DNA of 64,000 nt from DALYLB01 sp964468345 (GCA_964468345.1 CAYXVZ010000002.1:124001-188000); one strand, 5' to 3'; counted from the stretch's first letter, positions 34,023 to 43,037 are shown. A program made the numbers and translations. Notes: a model not told the origin generated them from the letters alone.

Positions 34023-34078
34023 ATGGCTGCAGGGGCGCTTCAATGAACAGAAGCGCACGTGCGGCCATCTCATTTTTT
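34023..34078 (+). terminator. Extended hairpin terminator after micro-gene
   Basis: ATGGCTGCA (34023-34031) pairs with TGCGGCCAT (34060-34068, one wobble), enclosing GCGCTTC (34035-34041) paired with GAAGCGC (34050-34056). A run of six T's follows at 34073-34078. Confidence 0.65.
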
Positions 34079-34139
34079 CCGCAAGTGGAGAAGGCGGGTT
34101 TCCTGTAAGCTTCGGCCTTGAAAGAGCCTTCCGTTCGGA

Positions 34140-34167
34140 TTGACCTTTCGCCAAAGAAACGTATCCT
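34140..34167 (+). promoter_or_regulatory. Candidate promoter for the xylanase gene
   Basis: TTGACC (34140-34145), a 16-base spacer and TATCCT (34162-34167) lie 55 bases before the GH10 start, downstream of the micro-gene terminator. Confidence 0.4.
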
Positions 34168-34222
34168 TTGCAGCAGCCAAACGTTTCTCGATTTGTATCT
34201 GACAAACATTGAGGAAATAGCT

Positions 34223-36646
34223 ATGCCTTGTTCATCATTCAAAAGGTTGGCGAATGGTGTGTGCGAAGGAGCGCGTGCTGTATCGAAGGGCCGACTGCGG
34301 ATCGGCCCATTCTTGCTACTGCTACTGTGTGTAAGCCGGGCGGAAGCGCAAACCGGAACATCGCTGCTTCCGGAAAACTGGGATCAGGCGGGAAAATTTT
34401 CAGGGGTGAATGCGAGCGCGGAAGCGATCGGCGTGAGCGGGGCGTCGTTCAATCGCGGGTACAGATTGCGCGTGAACGGAACCTCGCGCCGGATATCGGA
34501 TGCGAGCCTGAGTTGGGAGATCACGAAAGAAGTCGATCAGAATGAGAACCTGCGCCTCTCGTTCTGGGTACGGAAAATTTCTCCGCTGGACGGCAACAAC
34601 ATTCGAGGATTTGTCAGCCTCGAAGATCCCGCGGAGCCCGCAACGAAATCTCTTTACACGCCCTTCCCTTGCGATGGCGATACATGGACGAAATACGTGA
34701 TTCCGTTCCATGCGGCGGCCAAGTTATCCGCGGGACGGGCGCGCCTCGCGTTTGTCTTCGCCCACGGCCCGCAGACATTCGAGATCGGCGGCGTTGCGCT
34801 TGAGAATCTCGGCCCGACACCGCCGGCGCCGCCGGATACCCGGTCCGTCCTGCCCGAGAATGTCTACCAGAGCCATTATTTCTACATCGACAGCGCTGTG
34901 GGGGGATCCGTGCGCACCATCAGCGTGGGCGGCCAACCGTTTACGCAGGGCTATGAGATTACGCATTTCGGCGATTCGGATTTCGTTTATCGCTCCGGGC
35001 TGGGGTGGAGAAACGCGGCGCCCATTGTCAAAGGCGACCTGATGCTTCTCAGCTTCTGGGCGCGGAAAGTGGAACCGGTCGATGCCGAAGTGATCCGGGC
35101 CCAGATCGTATTCGAACGCGCCAGCGGAAATTTCGAGAAGTCGCTCAATACAAGTCTTCCCAACGACAGCGACCGCTGGCGGCAATTCAGAATTCCCTTC
35201 CGTTCAAGCACCAATTTCGCGAGCGGTGAAGCGCAGCTTGTCTTTCAATTCGGCTATGGCCCGCAGAAATTCGAGGTCGGCGGCATTTCGCTGGTCAATT
35301 ACGGACAGAACGTACGTCCGGATCAATTGCCGACCGCCTACGACTATCCAACGCGCGGGGATGCGAATGCGGCCTGGCGATTGGCGGCCAAAAATCGAAT
35401 CGAGAAGCATCGAAAGGGCGCAGTGACGATCAAGGTCGTCGACCGCGATGGAAATCCCGTCCCCGGCGCCGCGGTCGATATTCAGCAGCTCAATCATTCA
35501 TTTCGATTTGGCTCAGCCGTCACGGCCGCGCGGCTGACAAGATCCGGCGCCGATAATGAAATCTATCGCTCTCGGGTCAGCAGTCATTTCAACTGCGTGG
35601 TCTTCGAAAACGATTTGAAGTGGGGCCCGTGGGAGTGCACAAACTGTTCGACGTTCAATGCCGCGCAAACGCGAACCGCAATCAATTGGCTTGCGCAGCA
35701 GGGGCTGCCCGCGCGCGGACATAACCTGATCTGGCCCTCGTGGAACTATATTCCCTCGGATGTCAGAAACCTGAATTCGGAAGATTTGCGCAAACGCATC
35801 GAGGCCCGATTCAACAGCGTCATGCGCGATCCGGGCGTGAACGGCCGGCTCTATCACTGGGACGTTATCAATGAACCGTACACGAGTTTTGACGTGATGG
35901 GCCGCATCGGCGGCGTCGAAGGCATCAGGCAATCGGATGGCCCGCTTCCCAACAATGAAATGATCCGGTGGTTCCAACTCGCCCGCAGCCTCGACCCGCG
36001 GGCGGTTCTGTTCGTCAACGATTTCGATATTCTCGCGGCCGGCGGACAGGACATTCGTCACCAGAATTACCTTTTTATGCTCACCCGCTGGTTGTTGGAC
36101 AACGGCGCCCCCGTCGATGGCGTGGGGATGCAGGGACATTTCAATCGAATAACAACCCCCAGCCGCATGGAGTCCATCATCAATCGCTTCGCTGAACTGC
36201 CGGTCGTGCTGGCGATCACGGAATTCGATTTCGACGTGCTCGACGAAGAACTGCAGGCCGAATACACGCGGGATGTGCTGCGGATGATCTTCAGCCAGCC
36301 GAAATTCGAAGACTTTCTGATGTGGGGATTCTGGGAGCAATCGCACTGGCTGCCCGATTCGGCGATGTATCGCAGCGACTGGTCCTCAAAACCGAATGCC
36401 CTTGCCTGGAATGACCTGCTCTTTCGTGAATGGTGGACCAATGAATCGGGAACTTCGGACGCCAATGGCAGCGTAGTTATGCGCGGATTCAAAGGAAGCT
36501 ATAACATCGCGGTCAATTTTGGTCGCGTATCGCAGATACAAACCGCTGTGATCGGAGATAGCAGCGAAGTGAGAATTGTGCTCGATACGACATTGCCCCG
36601 AACGAAGATCAGGCGCGAGGGCCCGAGACGGGCGGGCAGCCTGTAA
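34223..36646 (+). CDS. GH10 endo-1,4-beta-xylanase with two carbohydrate-binding modules
   Basis: A secreted enzyme of 807 residues that cleaves xylan backbones. After a signal peptide (GPFLLLLLCVSRAEAQ), two similar carbohydrate-binding modules of the CBM4/9 type follow at about residues 50-195 and 210-355; both show the LLPENW/VLPENVY start and a LRLSFWVRK/LLSFWARK core strand. The GH10 barrel (about 380-740) carries the acid/base Glu551 in HWDVINEPY and the nucleophile Glu667 in LAITEFDF. ATG 34223 is preceded by GAGGAA at normal spacing. It stands alone with its own promoter. This fits a plant-polymer degrader. Confidence 0.94.
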   Translation: MPCSSFKRLANGVCEGARAVSKGRLRIGPFLLLLLCVSRAEAQTGTSLLPENWDQAGKFSGVNASAEAIGVSGASFNRGYRLRVNGTSRRISDASLSWEITKEVDQNENLRLSFWVRKISPLDGNNIRGFVSLEDPAEPATKSLYTPFPCDGDTWTKYVIPFHAAAKLSAGRARLAFVFAHGPQTFEIGGVALENLGPTPPAPPDTRSVLPENVYQSHYFYIDSAVGGSVRTISVGGQPFTQGYEITHFGDSDFVYRSGLGWRNAAPIVKGDLMLLSFWARKVEPVDAEVIRAQIVFERASGNFEKSLNTSLPNDSDRWRQFRIPFRSSTNFASGEAQLVFQFGYGPQKFEVGGISLVNYGQNVRPDQLPTAYDYPTRGDANAAWRLAAKNRIEKHRKGAVTIKVVDRDGNPVPGAAVDIQQLNHSFRFGSAVTAARLTRSGADNEIYRSRVSSHFNCVVFENDLKWGPWECTNCSTFNAAQTRTAINWLAQQGLPARGHNLIWPSWNYIPSDVRNLNSEDLRKRIEARFNSVMRDPGVNGRLYHWDVINEPYTSFDVMGRIGGVEGIRQSDGPLPNNEMIRWFQLARSLDPRAVLFVNDFDILAAGGQDIRHQNYLFMLTRWLLDNGAPVDGVGMQGHFNRITTPSRMESIINRFAELPVVLAITEFDFDVLDEELQAEYTRDVLRMIFSQPKFEDFLMWGFWEQSHWLPDSAMYRSDWSSKPNALAWNDLLFREWWTNESGTSDANGSVVMRGFKGSYNIAVNFGRVSQIQTAVIGDSSEVRIVLDTTLPRTKIRREGPRRAGSL

Positions 36647-36664
36647 ATATGGAGGATTACAAAC

Positions 36665-37093
36665 ATGTCAGCTCTCACGGCGTCCATTCCAACCTGGGGA
36701 ACATTACCAATCCGCATGGCACTGGGATCGATTATGTTTGCGCACGGCGCGCAAAAGATTTTCGGCGCCTGGGGCGGCAAAGGACTTTCGGTTTGGATGT
36801 CCGGCGTGGCGCCGCTTGGCCTGCAACCTTCGTGGGTCTGGCTCTCCGCCGCCGCCTTCGCGGAATTCGCCGGCGGCGCCATGGTGCTGTTGGGACTTTT
36901 TACGCGCATCGGCGCGTTGCTGATCGCCATTGTTATGGGAGTCGCGATCTATGGCGTCCACTGGAACAACGGATTTTTCCTCAACTCCGGGGGATTTGAA
37001 TATCCGCTCGCATTGCTGGGAATGGCGCTTGCGCTGGTAATGATGGGCGGAGGAAATGCTTCGCTGGATTCGCAACTGGGCGGCGGAGATTGA
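36665..37093 (+). CDS. DoxX-family membrane protein
   Basis: A 142-residue protein with four hydrophobic segments of the DoxX family (TLPIRMALGSIMFAHGAQKIFGAWGG at the start, EFAGGAMVLLGLFTRIGALL in the middle). Members are quinol or redox-linked membrane proteins of varied and mostly unknown roles. GGAGG lies before the ATG. The 18-base gap after the xylanase allows read-through, but a functional link is unlikely. Confidence 0.88.
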   Translation: MSALTASIPTWGTLPIRMALGSIMFAHGAQKIFGAWGGKGLSVWMSGVAPLGLQPSWVWLSAAAFAEFAGGAMVLLGLFTRIGALLIAIVMGVAIYGVHWNNGFFLNSGGFEYPLALLGMALALVMMGGGNASLDSQLGGGD

Positions 37094-37183
37094 AAATCTC
37101 TGTGTGGCTGAAGCCGCGACGATGTGCTACATTGAACTTTTGGGCGATTCACCCCAGCATAAAAACAGGATTACAGATTGCAG

Positions 37184-38185
37184 ATGAATTCCATATCAGA
37201 AAGCCTTCGGGCGGAATATCAGGCGATTCGGGAAGGTGCGGGCGTCATAGACTTTTCCACCGCGGGAAAGCTCCAGCTCAGCGGGAAAAATGCCGTGCAA
37301 TTTCTCAATGGCCTGGTCAGCAACGAAGTCAAAACCCTGGATGCCGGCGAGGGCATCCTGGCCGCTTTTCCCACCTTGCAGGGAAAGCTTGCCGCCCTGT
37401 GCAGAATCTATAACACGGGCACCTATCTGCTGATCGAGCTCGACGCCCTCAATCGGGAAAAGATCTACAAGAATCTTGCGCGCTTTGTCCCCGCCGGCGA
37501 ATTTTTCGTCACGGATATGAGCGAACAGTTCGCATTGTATTCCGTGCAGGGCCCGAAAGCCCCCGCCTTGATCGAGGCGCTCACGGACGACCCGTTTCCC
37601 TTTTCAGACAAACGCAGAATCAGCGAGCGAAAAATCAGTTACACACAGGTCCGCATCGCCGAGCACAGCCGTTGCGGCGTGCCGGGATACGACATCTTCG
37701 TTACGGCCGAATACGGACCGAAACTGCTGGACACAATCCTCACGCGCGGCGGCGCCTACGGAGCCCGGCTGGCAAGCGCCGAAGCCTTTGACATCGCGCG
37801 TATCGAAGCGGGCGTCCCGCGCGAAGGCGTTGATGCGGGCGAAGAGTACATTATTCTCGAATCCGAGCTTGAAGCCGCGGTGAGTTATACCAAAGGCTGT
37901 TATCTGGGCCAGGAAGTCATCGCCCGCATTCATTGGCGGGGACAACCGGCCAAGCGCCTGCGCGGCATGTTGATCGATGCCGATGACGTCCCATCCAGGG
38001 GCACGGAGATCTGGTCCGAAGATGAAAAGAAAGTCGGCGAGATCACCAGCGCCACCTTTAGCCCGGCACTCAATCGAATTATCGCTCTCGGATATGTGCA
38101 CAGATATTATCTGACCCCGGGGACGAAATTCCGTCTGGGCTCGGGCGGCTCTGCAGAGCTGGTCGATTTACCCTTTATAAAATAA
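37184..38185 (+). CDS. ygfZ: YgfZ/GcvT-family folate-binding protein
   Basis: A 333-residue tetrahydrofolate-binding protein that helps assemble or repair Fe-S clusters. The signature KGCYLGQEVIARIHWRGQPAK contains the conserved Cys. The N-terminal GVIDFSTAGKLQLSGKNAVQFLNGLVSNEV is typical of the GcvT-like fold. I start at ATG 37184; a TTG two codons upstream (37178) is in frame but less likely. It heads a run of small genes in the same direction, separated from the next one by a palindrome. Confidence 0.92.
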   Translation: MNSISESLRAEYQAIREGAGVIDFSTAGKLQLSGKNAVQFLNGLVSNEVKTLDAGEGILAAFPTLQGKLAALCRIYNTGTYLLIELDALNREKIYKNLARFVPAGEFFVTDMSEQFALYSVQGPKAPALIEALTDDPFPFSDKRRISERKISYTQVRIAEHSRCGVPGYDIFVTAEYGPKLLDTILTRGGAYGARLASAEAFDIARIEAGVPREGVDAGEEYIILESELEAAVSYTKGCYLGQEVIARIHWRGQPAKRLRGMLIDADDVPSRGTEIWSEDEKKVGEITSATFSPALNRIIALGYVHRYYLTPGTKFRLGSGGSAELVDLPFIK

Positions 38186-38187
38186 GC

Positions 38188-38222
38188 CTTATAGGACCTA
38201 TAGGTCTTATAGGTCCTATAAG
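38188..38222. repeat. Palindrome of the TAGGACCTATA family
   Basis: A 35-base sequence whose outer parts (CTTATAGGACCTATA and TATAGGTCCTATAAG) are reverse complements. It is related to the perfect 40-base palindrome at 63699. Confidence 0.75.
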
Positions 38223-38240
38223 TCCTAACAACCCATCACC

Positions 38241-38498
38241 ATGACCCAAACCGAGTGGAACCTGGAAACCGCCGAGATGGCCTATGGCGTGATTGCGCGC
38301 TATGTCGAACACACGCAGGTATCCGGCATCATCATCGCCCTGCTGGCAAGCGCGGCCGGGGAAGAGAAACTCAAAAACCTGACCGGCAGCGAGTACTGGC
38401 AAAGTTATATGGCCAGCAAACGCTCGATCACCGAAGCCCAGCAGGACGTCGAACGACTGACCGCGCTTCTGGAAAAGATGCGCGCCCAAACGGAGTAG
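38241..38498 (+). CDS. Small helical protein of unknown function
   Basis: An 85-residue, probably all-helical protein (ETAEMAYGVIARYVEHTQVSG at the start, a final amphipathic helix RSITEAQQDVERLTALLEKM). I do not recognise a family. It has no cysteine, no membrane segment and no signal peptide. Only seven bases separate it from the rhodanese gene, so they are probably made together. Confidence 0.7.
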   Translation: MTQTEWNLETAEMAYGVIARYVEHTQVSGIIIALLASAAGEEKLKNLTGSEYWQSYMASKRSITEAQQDVERLTALLEKMRAQTE

Positions 38499-38505
38499 GA
38501 ACTTC

Positions 38506-38829
38506 ATGTACGGAGTCATCACGGTAGAAGAACTGAAAGCCAAACAGGACGCGAAGGAACAATTCCGCCTGATCGATGTGCGCGAGCCGCATGAATATCA
38601 GGCCGCCAAAATTGAAGGGGCGGAGTTGAAACCGCTCGGCAAAATCATGCAGTGGGCCGGCGAACTCGGCGACAAGGATCAGGAAATCATCCTCCACTGC
38701 CATCACGGCATGCGCTCGGATCGAGCCTGTCAGTTTCTGGCCGCGCAGGGATACACCAATCTCAAGAATCTGATCGGCGGCATCGATGACTGGTCGCTGA
38801 AAATCGATCCCGGCGTGCCGCGTTATTAG
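38506..38829 (+). CDS. Single-domain rhodanese-like sulfurtransferase
   Basis: A 107-residue rhodanese domain. The active-site loop ILHCHHGMRSDRA has the catalytic Cys and the conserved Arg of the CxxGxR pattern, and RLIDVREPHEYQAAKIEGA is the first rhodanese motif. Such proteins carry sulfur as a persulfide or act in sulfide, cyanide or arsenate handling. It lies one base before the DUF309 gene. Confidence 0.92.
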   Translation: MYGVITVEELKAKQDAKEQFRLIDVREPHEYQAAKIEGAELKPLGKIMQWAGELGDKDQEIILHCHHGMRSDRACQFLAAQGYTNLKNLIGGIDDWSLKIDPGVPRY

Positions 38830-38830
38830 T

Positions 38831-39163
38831 ATGAACGCGGCCTATCTGCGCGGAATCGAGCTATTCAATGACGCGCGGTATTTCGACGCGCACGAAGCCT
38901 GGGAGCCGCTCTGGCTGACTTCCGCGGGGATTGAAAAAGAGTTCCTGCACGCGATGATCCAGATTGCGGCCGCGCTTCATCACCTGCAGCGCGGCAATCG
39001 AATCGGCGCAACCGGCGTGTATGGCCGGGCAAAGGCGAAGTTGGAAGCCCTGCCCCCGATTTTTATGCAACTCAATGTGCCCCGGCTGCTGGCTGCAGTC
39101 GATTCATCGTTTGCGACCTTATCGAATGACGCGCCGCGGCCGCTCATTCAGCTTGAGGATTAA
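38831..39163 (+). CDS. DUF309-family protein
   Basis: A 110-residue protein of the DUF309 helical family, recognised from the N-terminal LFNDARYFDAHEAWEPLWL and FLHAMIQIAAALHHLQRGN. The conserved acidic and histidine residues suggest metal binding, but its function is unknown. It runs directly into the DUF4149 gene: its stop at 39161-39163 adjoins the next ATG. Confidence 0.87.
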   Translation: MNAAYLRGIELFNDARYFDAHEAWEPLWLTSAGIEKEFLHAMIQIAAALHHLQRGNRIGATGVYGRAKAKLEALPPIFMQLNVPRLLAAVDSSFATLSNDAPRPLIQLED

Positions 39164-39649
39164 ATGATGTATTCGAAAATTCGTCTGATGATATTGAGCC
39201 TGTGGCTGGGCGTTATGGCCTTCTTCAGTTTTGTCGTGGCGCCATCGGCCTTTGTGGCCCTGCCGGAAACGAATCTCGCGGGTCACGTCGTTTCGGTGGT
39301 GCTCGGCCGAACCGAGATCATCGGAATTGTGCTGAGCGTTGCGGCTCTGCTCACTTTGTTTATTCGCCGGGAACAAAGCGGAAAGATGTTCCTGGTCGAA
39401 CTCATCACGCTGGGACTGATGGGCTTCTCGATGATCTTTTCGCATTTCGTGGTTTCGCGGCAATTGCATGAAATGCGCATTCAACTCGGGAACGGCGTGA
39501 ATTCTATTCCGGCGACGGGGCCGGAACGCGTCGCTTTCGATCAGTTGCATCAGCTTTCCGTCGGCTTGATGAGCTTCGCGATGATTGCGACCCTGCTTTT
39601 GATCGTCCTGTTACTCCGGCGAAGCGCCGGCCAACCCCAGGCAATTTAA
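39164..39649 (+). CDS. DUF4149-family membrane protein
   Basis: A 161-residue integral membrane protein with four helices (LMILSLWLGVMAFFSFVVAPSAF is the first). The family (DUF4149) has no assigned function; members often sit near heme or cell-envelope genes. A basic loop with RREQSGKMF separates helices two and three. The operon context is tRNA/rRNA modification and redox genes. Confidence 0.82.
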   Translation: MMYSKIRLMILSLWLGVMAFFSFVVAPSAFVALPETNLAGHVVSVVLGRTEIIGIVLSVAALLTLFIRREQSGKMFLVELITLGLMGFSMIFSHFVVSRQLHEMRIQLGNGVNSIPATGPERVAFDQLHQLSVGLMSFAMIATLLLIVLLLRRSAGQPQAI

Positions 39650-39658
39650 CCTCACTTC

Positions 39659-40585
39659 ATGCTCGACCCTGAACGACTGAGTTTTGAATTCACGGCCGGC
39701 GAGGACAAACCTCGCCTCGATGAATTCGTCGCCGCACAATTGCCGAAGATCAGCCTGACGCGGATTCGCCGCCTGATTGCGGAAGGCGACGTGCTGGTTA
39801 ACGGCGAAAAGTCTCTCAAGGGAATTCGCCTGCAACCGGGCGAGCAGGTACAGGTGAAAATCTTCGCCGCCGAAAAATCGTCGGCAACGCCTGAACCGAT
39901 TCCGATCGAGGTTCTCTTTGAAGACGAGAGCCTGATCGTGGTCAACAAGCCGGCCGGCCTGCTGGTTCATCCCTCGAATAGCGAAAAATCGGGCACGCTG
40001 ACCAATGCCCTCGCATGGCATTTCTGGAAAACGAGCGGAGAAGCCATTCGCGTCGGCCTCGTGCATCGCCTCGATCGAAACACCTCCGGCGTAATCGTCA
40101 TCGCCAAAACTCCGCGCGCTCATCGAACCCTGTCAAAGCATTTTCATGAACGATGGGTCCGGAAGTTTTACCTTGCCGTCGTCAGCGGTCGAATCGAGAA
40201 ACAGGAAGGCGAGATATCCGCGCCAATCGGCTCTGATTCGAGCGTCTGGCCGCACTGGCGCGTCTTGCCCGAAAGCGAAGGCGGCAAGCCCGCGCAAACA
40301 AAGTATCGCGTCAAAAAGCGCTTTGCCGCGCATACGCTGGTCGAATTCGAGCCGCTGACCGGACGAACCCATCAACTTCGCATCCACGCCAATCTCATCG
40401 GTCATCCGATCATCGGCGATCCGTTTTATGCCGCGAAAAAAGATCCGCTGGCGGCGCAACTCGGACTCAAACAACATTTCCTGCATGCGGCGCGGCTGCT
40501 CTTCCGGCATCCCGCGACAGGAAAAGAACTCGCGATGGAAGCGGCCATGCCCGCGTCCATGCAGGACCTGCTCACAAAACTATGA
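39659..40585 (+). CDS. RluA-family pseudouridine synthase
   Basis: A 308-residue rRNA/tRNA pseudouridine synthase of the RluA/RluD family. It has an N-terminal S4 RNA-binding domain (PRLDEFVAAQLPKISLTRIR) and the catalytic Asp motif VHRLDRNTSGVIVIAKT (HRLDxxTSG). TGRTHQLRIHANLIGHPIIGD is a further family block. The target site cannot be fixed between RluC and RluD types. Its stop overlaps the next gene by 4 bases. Confidence 0.93.
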   Translation: MLDPERLSFEFTAGEDKPRLDEFVAAQLPKISLTRIRRLIAEGDVLVNGEKSLKGIRLQPGEQVQVKIFAAEKSSATPEPIPIEVLFEDESLIVVNKPAGLLVHPSNSEKSGTLTNALAWHFWKTSGEAIRVGLVHRLDRNTSGVIVIAKTPRAHRTLSKHFHERWVRKFYLAVVSGRIEKQEGEISAPIGSDSSVWPHWRVLPESEGGKPAQTKYRVKKRFAAHTLVEFEPLTGRTHQLRIHANLIGHPIIGDPFYAAKKDPLAAQLGLKQHFLHAARLLFRHPATGKELAMEAAMPASMQDLLTKL

Positions 40586-41493
40586 CGAATCCTGATGTGA
40601 TCATTCTCGGCGGCGGTCCGGCCGGCATGAGCGCCCTGCTCTGGTGCCACTCGCTAGGCTTGCAGGGCCGGCTGCTCGAACCGGCGCGAGAGATGGGCGG
40701 GCAGATGCGCGTGATGTTCCATCAGATTTTCGATTATCCCGGCCTGCCTGGAATGACGGGCGCCGAGATGCGCGATCACTTTCTGTCGCATCTCGATCAA
40801 TTGCAGCTTGCTTATCGAACGGGCTGCGAAATCGACCAGATTGACTTGAAATCAAGGCGCGTTCACTGCGACGGGCATTGGGTGCAAGCCCAAGCTGTGA
40901 TCCTCGCCACCGGCGCGCGCAAACGAAAACTCGGCGTCCACGGCGAAGACCGCTTCGAAATCGCCGGCGTCAGCTATTCCGGCACTCGGGATCATTCCCT
41001 GTATGCGGGAAAAACCGTCTGCGTCATCGGCGGTGGAGACTCCGCCGTCGAAAACGCCAACATCCTCTCCCGCATCTGTCCGCAGGTGCACCTGATTCAT
41101 CATTCCGATCGTTTCCGCGCTCGCAAGGCATGGTTCGACGAAGCCAGGCAGGCGCCCAACATCACGATTCACCCTTTCCGCAAAGTGATCGCCATCGAAG
41201 GCACCGATCGCGTTGAGCGCATCCTGCTTGAAGATTTGAAATCGAATCGGACAGTCGAGATCCCCGTCGAAGGCGTTTTTATCAAGGTGGGAATTGCGCC
41301 GAATACAGAAATGTTTCGCGATCAGATCGAACTCGATGAAGACGGCTATATCAAAACAAACGAATCCCAGGCGACCTCGCTCGAAGGCGTGTTTGCCGCC
41401 GGAGATGTCTGCCGCCCTCTTTGCCTGAGCGTCGCAACCGCCGTCGGCCATGGCGCAATCGCCGCAAAGGCGATCAAAAAAATTCTTGAGTAA
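40582..41493 (+). CDS. TrxR-like FAD/NAD(P) oxidoreductase without redox Cys pair
   Basis: A 303-residue flavoprotein of the thioredoxin reductase fold: FAD-binding GGGPAGMSALLW at the N-terminus, NAD(P)-binding CVIGGGDSAVENANIL, and a C-terminal VFAAGDVCRP. In thioredoxin reductase the segment GVSYCATCDG carries CxxC; here it is GVSYSGTRDH (Ser133, Arg136), so it cannot reduce thioredoxin that way. It is closer to ferredoxin/flavodoxin-NADP reductases of the TrxR type. It overlaps the pseudouridine synthase by 4 bases. Confidence 0.88.
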   Translation: MTNPDVIILGGGPAGMSALLWCHSLGLQGRLLEPAREMGGQMRVMFHQIFDYPGLPGMTGAEMRDHFLSHLDQLQLAYRTGCEIDQIDLKSRRVHCDGHWVQAQAVILATGARKRKLGVHGEDRFEIAGVSYSGTRDHSLYAGKTVCVIGGGDSAVENANILSRICPQVHLIHHSDRFRARKAWFDEARQAPNITIHPFRKVIAIEGTDRVERILLEDLKSNRTVEIPVEGVFIKVGIAPNTEMFRDQIELDEDGYIKTNESQATSLEGVFAAGDVCRPLCLSVATAVGHGAIAAKAIKKILE

Positions 41494-41496
41494 GAA

Positions 41497-41580
41497 GAAA
41501 AATCAAAGGGCAAATATCAAAAGGCAAAAGGAAAGTACGATTTCCCTTTTTACCTTTTGATATTTGCCTTTTGATTTTTC
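41497..41580. repeat. Long inverted repeat of the GGCAAAA family
   Basis: Left arm 41497-41534 and right arm 41541-41580, largely complementary with a few mismatches (a T insertion at 41551). Between convergent genes. Confidence 0.83.
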
Positions 41581-41604
41581 CGCTGTGGTGAGATCTTCCC
41601 TAGT

Positions 41605-42810
41605 CTAAGAAGTAGGCTTGTCCGGCGGAGGCGCGGTTGCCTGAAAATCCTGAAAGAAGCGCTGGGTGTAGGATTCAAGCAGTTCATTCACGCGATGATG
41701 ATCCTTTGAAGCCACGATCAATCCGGCGTGATGATGCTTGTTCATGCGCCAGACGATTTCAGCATCGGTATATGCCGATGTATCCGGCTGTTCCTGCCGC
41801 GAGAGCGTTACGAGGATGCCGGAGTACAATGTGGTCGGCTTTTTGAGCTTGTACGGCTTCTCCCGCGTCGCCGTCTCGACCTTGGCCCATTCGGCCCAGA
41901 GGTTCAGCCCTGTGGCGGCTTCGATGGTTTCCGCAATATTGGCGCCGCCGACGCGAGAGGCAATCTCCAGAAAATAGAATTCGCCGTCTTCCGCGCCGCG
42001 AATGAACTCCGCATGCGTTACGCCTTCGACCAGGCCGAGCGCCTTGATCAAATCTTTATTCAAGCGCTGCAACGCGCGCTCGTCTTTCGTTCTGCGCTCC
42101 AGCAATCGCGTCGTGAACACGCCGCCGTGATGGGATACCTGCATCGGCGGAACGCCGTATTGACTGGCCGCGGCGAACAGAACGTCTTTCTTATCCACGA
42201 TCGAATCGACGTGATAGACCTCGCCCGGAACGAACTTTTCCATCACGTGAAAGGACTGTTCGTCTCCCAGCGCCTCCAGCACCGGCCAGAGCGCATCGGC
42301 CGTTTCGATTTTTTTGATGCCGATCGCGGACGCCGATGAGCGCGGCTTGAGCACCCATGGTCCGGGAACGCGCGCCGTATATTCGCGCAATTGCGCATGA
42401 TTGATCACCGGACAGAATTCGGGCACGCGAATCCCCTTCTCCTGCGCGCGCAGCCGCATCGCCAGTTTGTCGCGAAAATACCGGCTCGTCGTTTCTCCCA
42501 TCCCGGGAACGCGCAAATGTTCGCGCAGCGTCGCCGCCATTTCGATATCGAACTCGTCCAGCGCAACAATGCGATCGAGCAAAATGCCGCGCGCAAGATA
42601 ACTGACGGCATTGATCACGTGCGCGCGATTCGTGAGATCAGGCATCAGGTAGACTTCATCGATATGATCGCGCGGCCAGTCGGCCTCTTTGAGCTTCTCG
42701 ATCGTCAGCAACAGGACGCGCCATCCCTGGCGCTTGGCTTCGCGCAGAAATTCCTGCCCCTTCTCATAACTCGTCATGCAGAGAATCGTCTTCTGATAGG
42801 CCTCGGACAC
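41605..42810 (-). CDS. ATP-grasp domain protein
   Basis: A 401-residue ATP-grasp enzyme. Motifs are the nucleotide-binding PWVLKPRSSASAIGIKK and the acidic metal site FYFLEIASRVGGANIAETIE, with an N-terminal Rossmann-like start (ILCMTSYEKGQEFLREAK). ATP-grasp enzymes join an acyl phosphate to an amine or thiol, as in amino acid ligases. The substrate is unclear. I chose GTG 42810 (SEAYQKTILCM follows), with GGAG eight bases upstream. The longer open frame to 43107 has low-complexity codons unlike the rest. Monocistronic. Confidence 0.87.
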   Translation of the reverse strand: MSEAYQKTILCMTSYEKGQEFLREAKRQGWRVLLLTIEKLKEADWPRDHIDEVYLMPDLTNRAHVINAVSYLARGILLDRIVALDEFDIEMAATLREHLRVPGMGETTSRYFRDKLAMRLRAQEKGIRVPEFCPVINHAQLREYTARVPGPWVLKPRSSASAIGIKKIETADALWPVLEALGDEQSFHVMEKFVPGEVYHVDSIVDKKDVLFAAASQYGVPPMQVSHHGGVFTTRLLERRTKDERALQRLNKDLIKALGLVEGVTHAEFIRGAEDGEFYFLEIASRVGGANIAETIEAATGLNLWAEWAKVETATREKPYKLKKPTTLYSGILVTLSRQEQPDTSAYTDAEIVWRMNKHHHAGLIVASKDHHRVNELLESYTQRFFQDFQATAPPPDKPTS

Positions 42811-43037
42811 GGGCTTCTCTCCTTTTGGTTTCGTTTTTTGGTGAATTTCAGGAATAGAACTGCGCGGTGAAGAGTAGCATAACCTTGAAGGAAGAGGGAG
42901 AGAGCGGGAGAGCGGGGGCGTGTTCACCATAGAATCGATGATGAATGGATGCTCTCCCACTCCAGCGGAGCAGAATCTGCACAGATTCCGTTCCATTGGA
43001 GCGAGACAGGACTTTTTATGTTGAAGTGAAAAATGAT

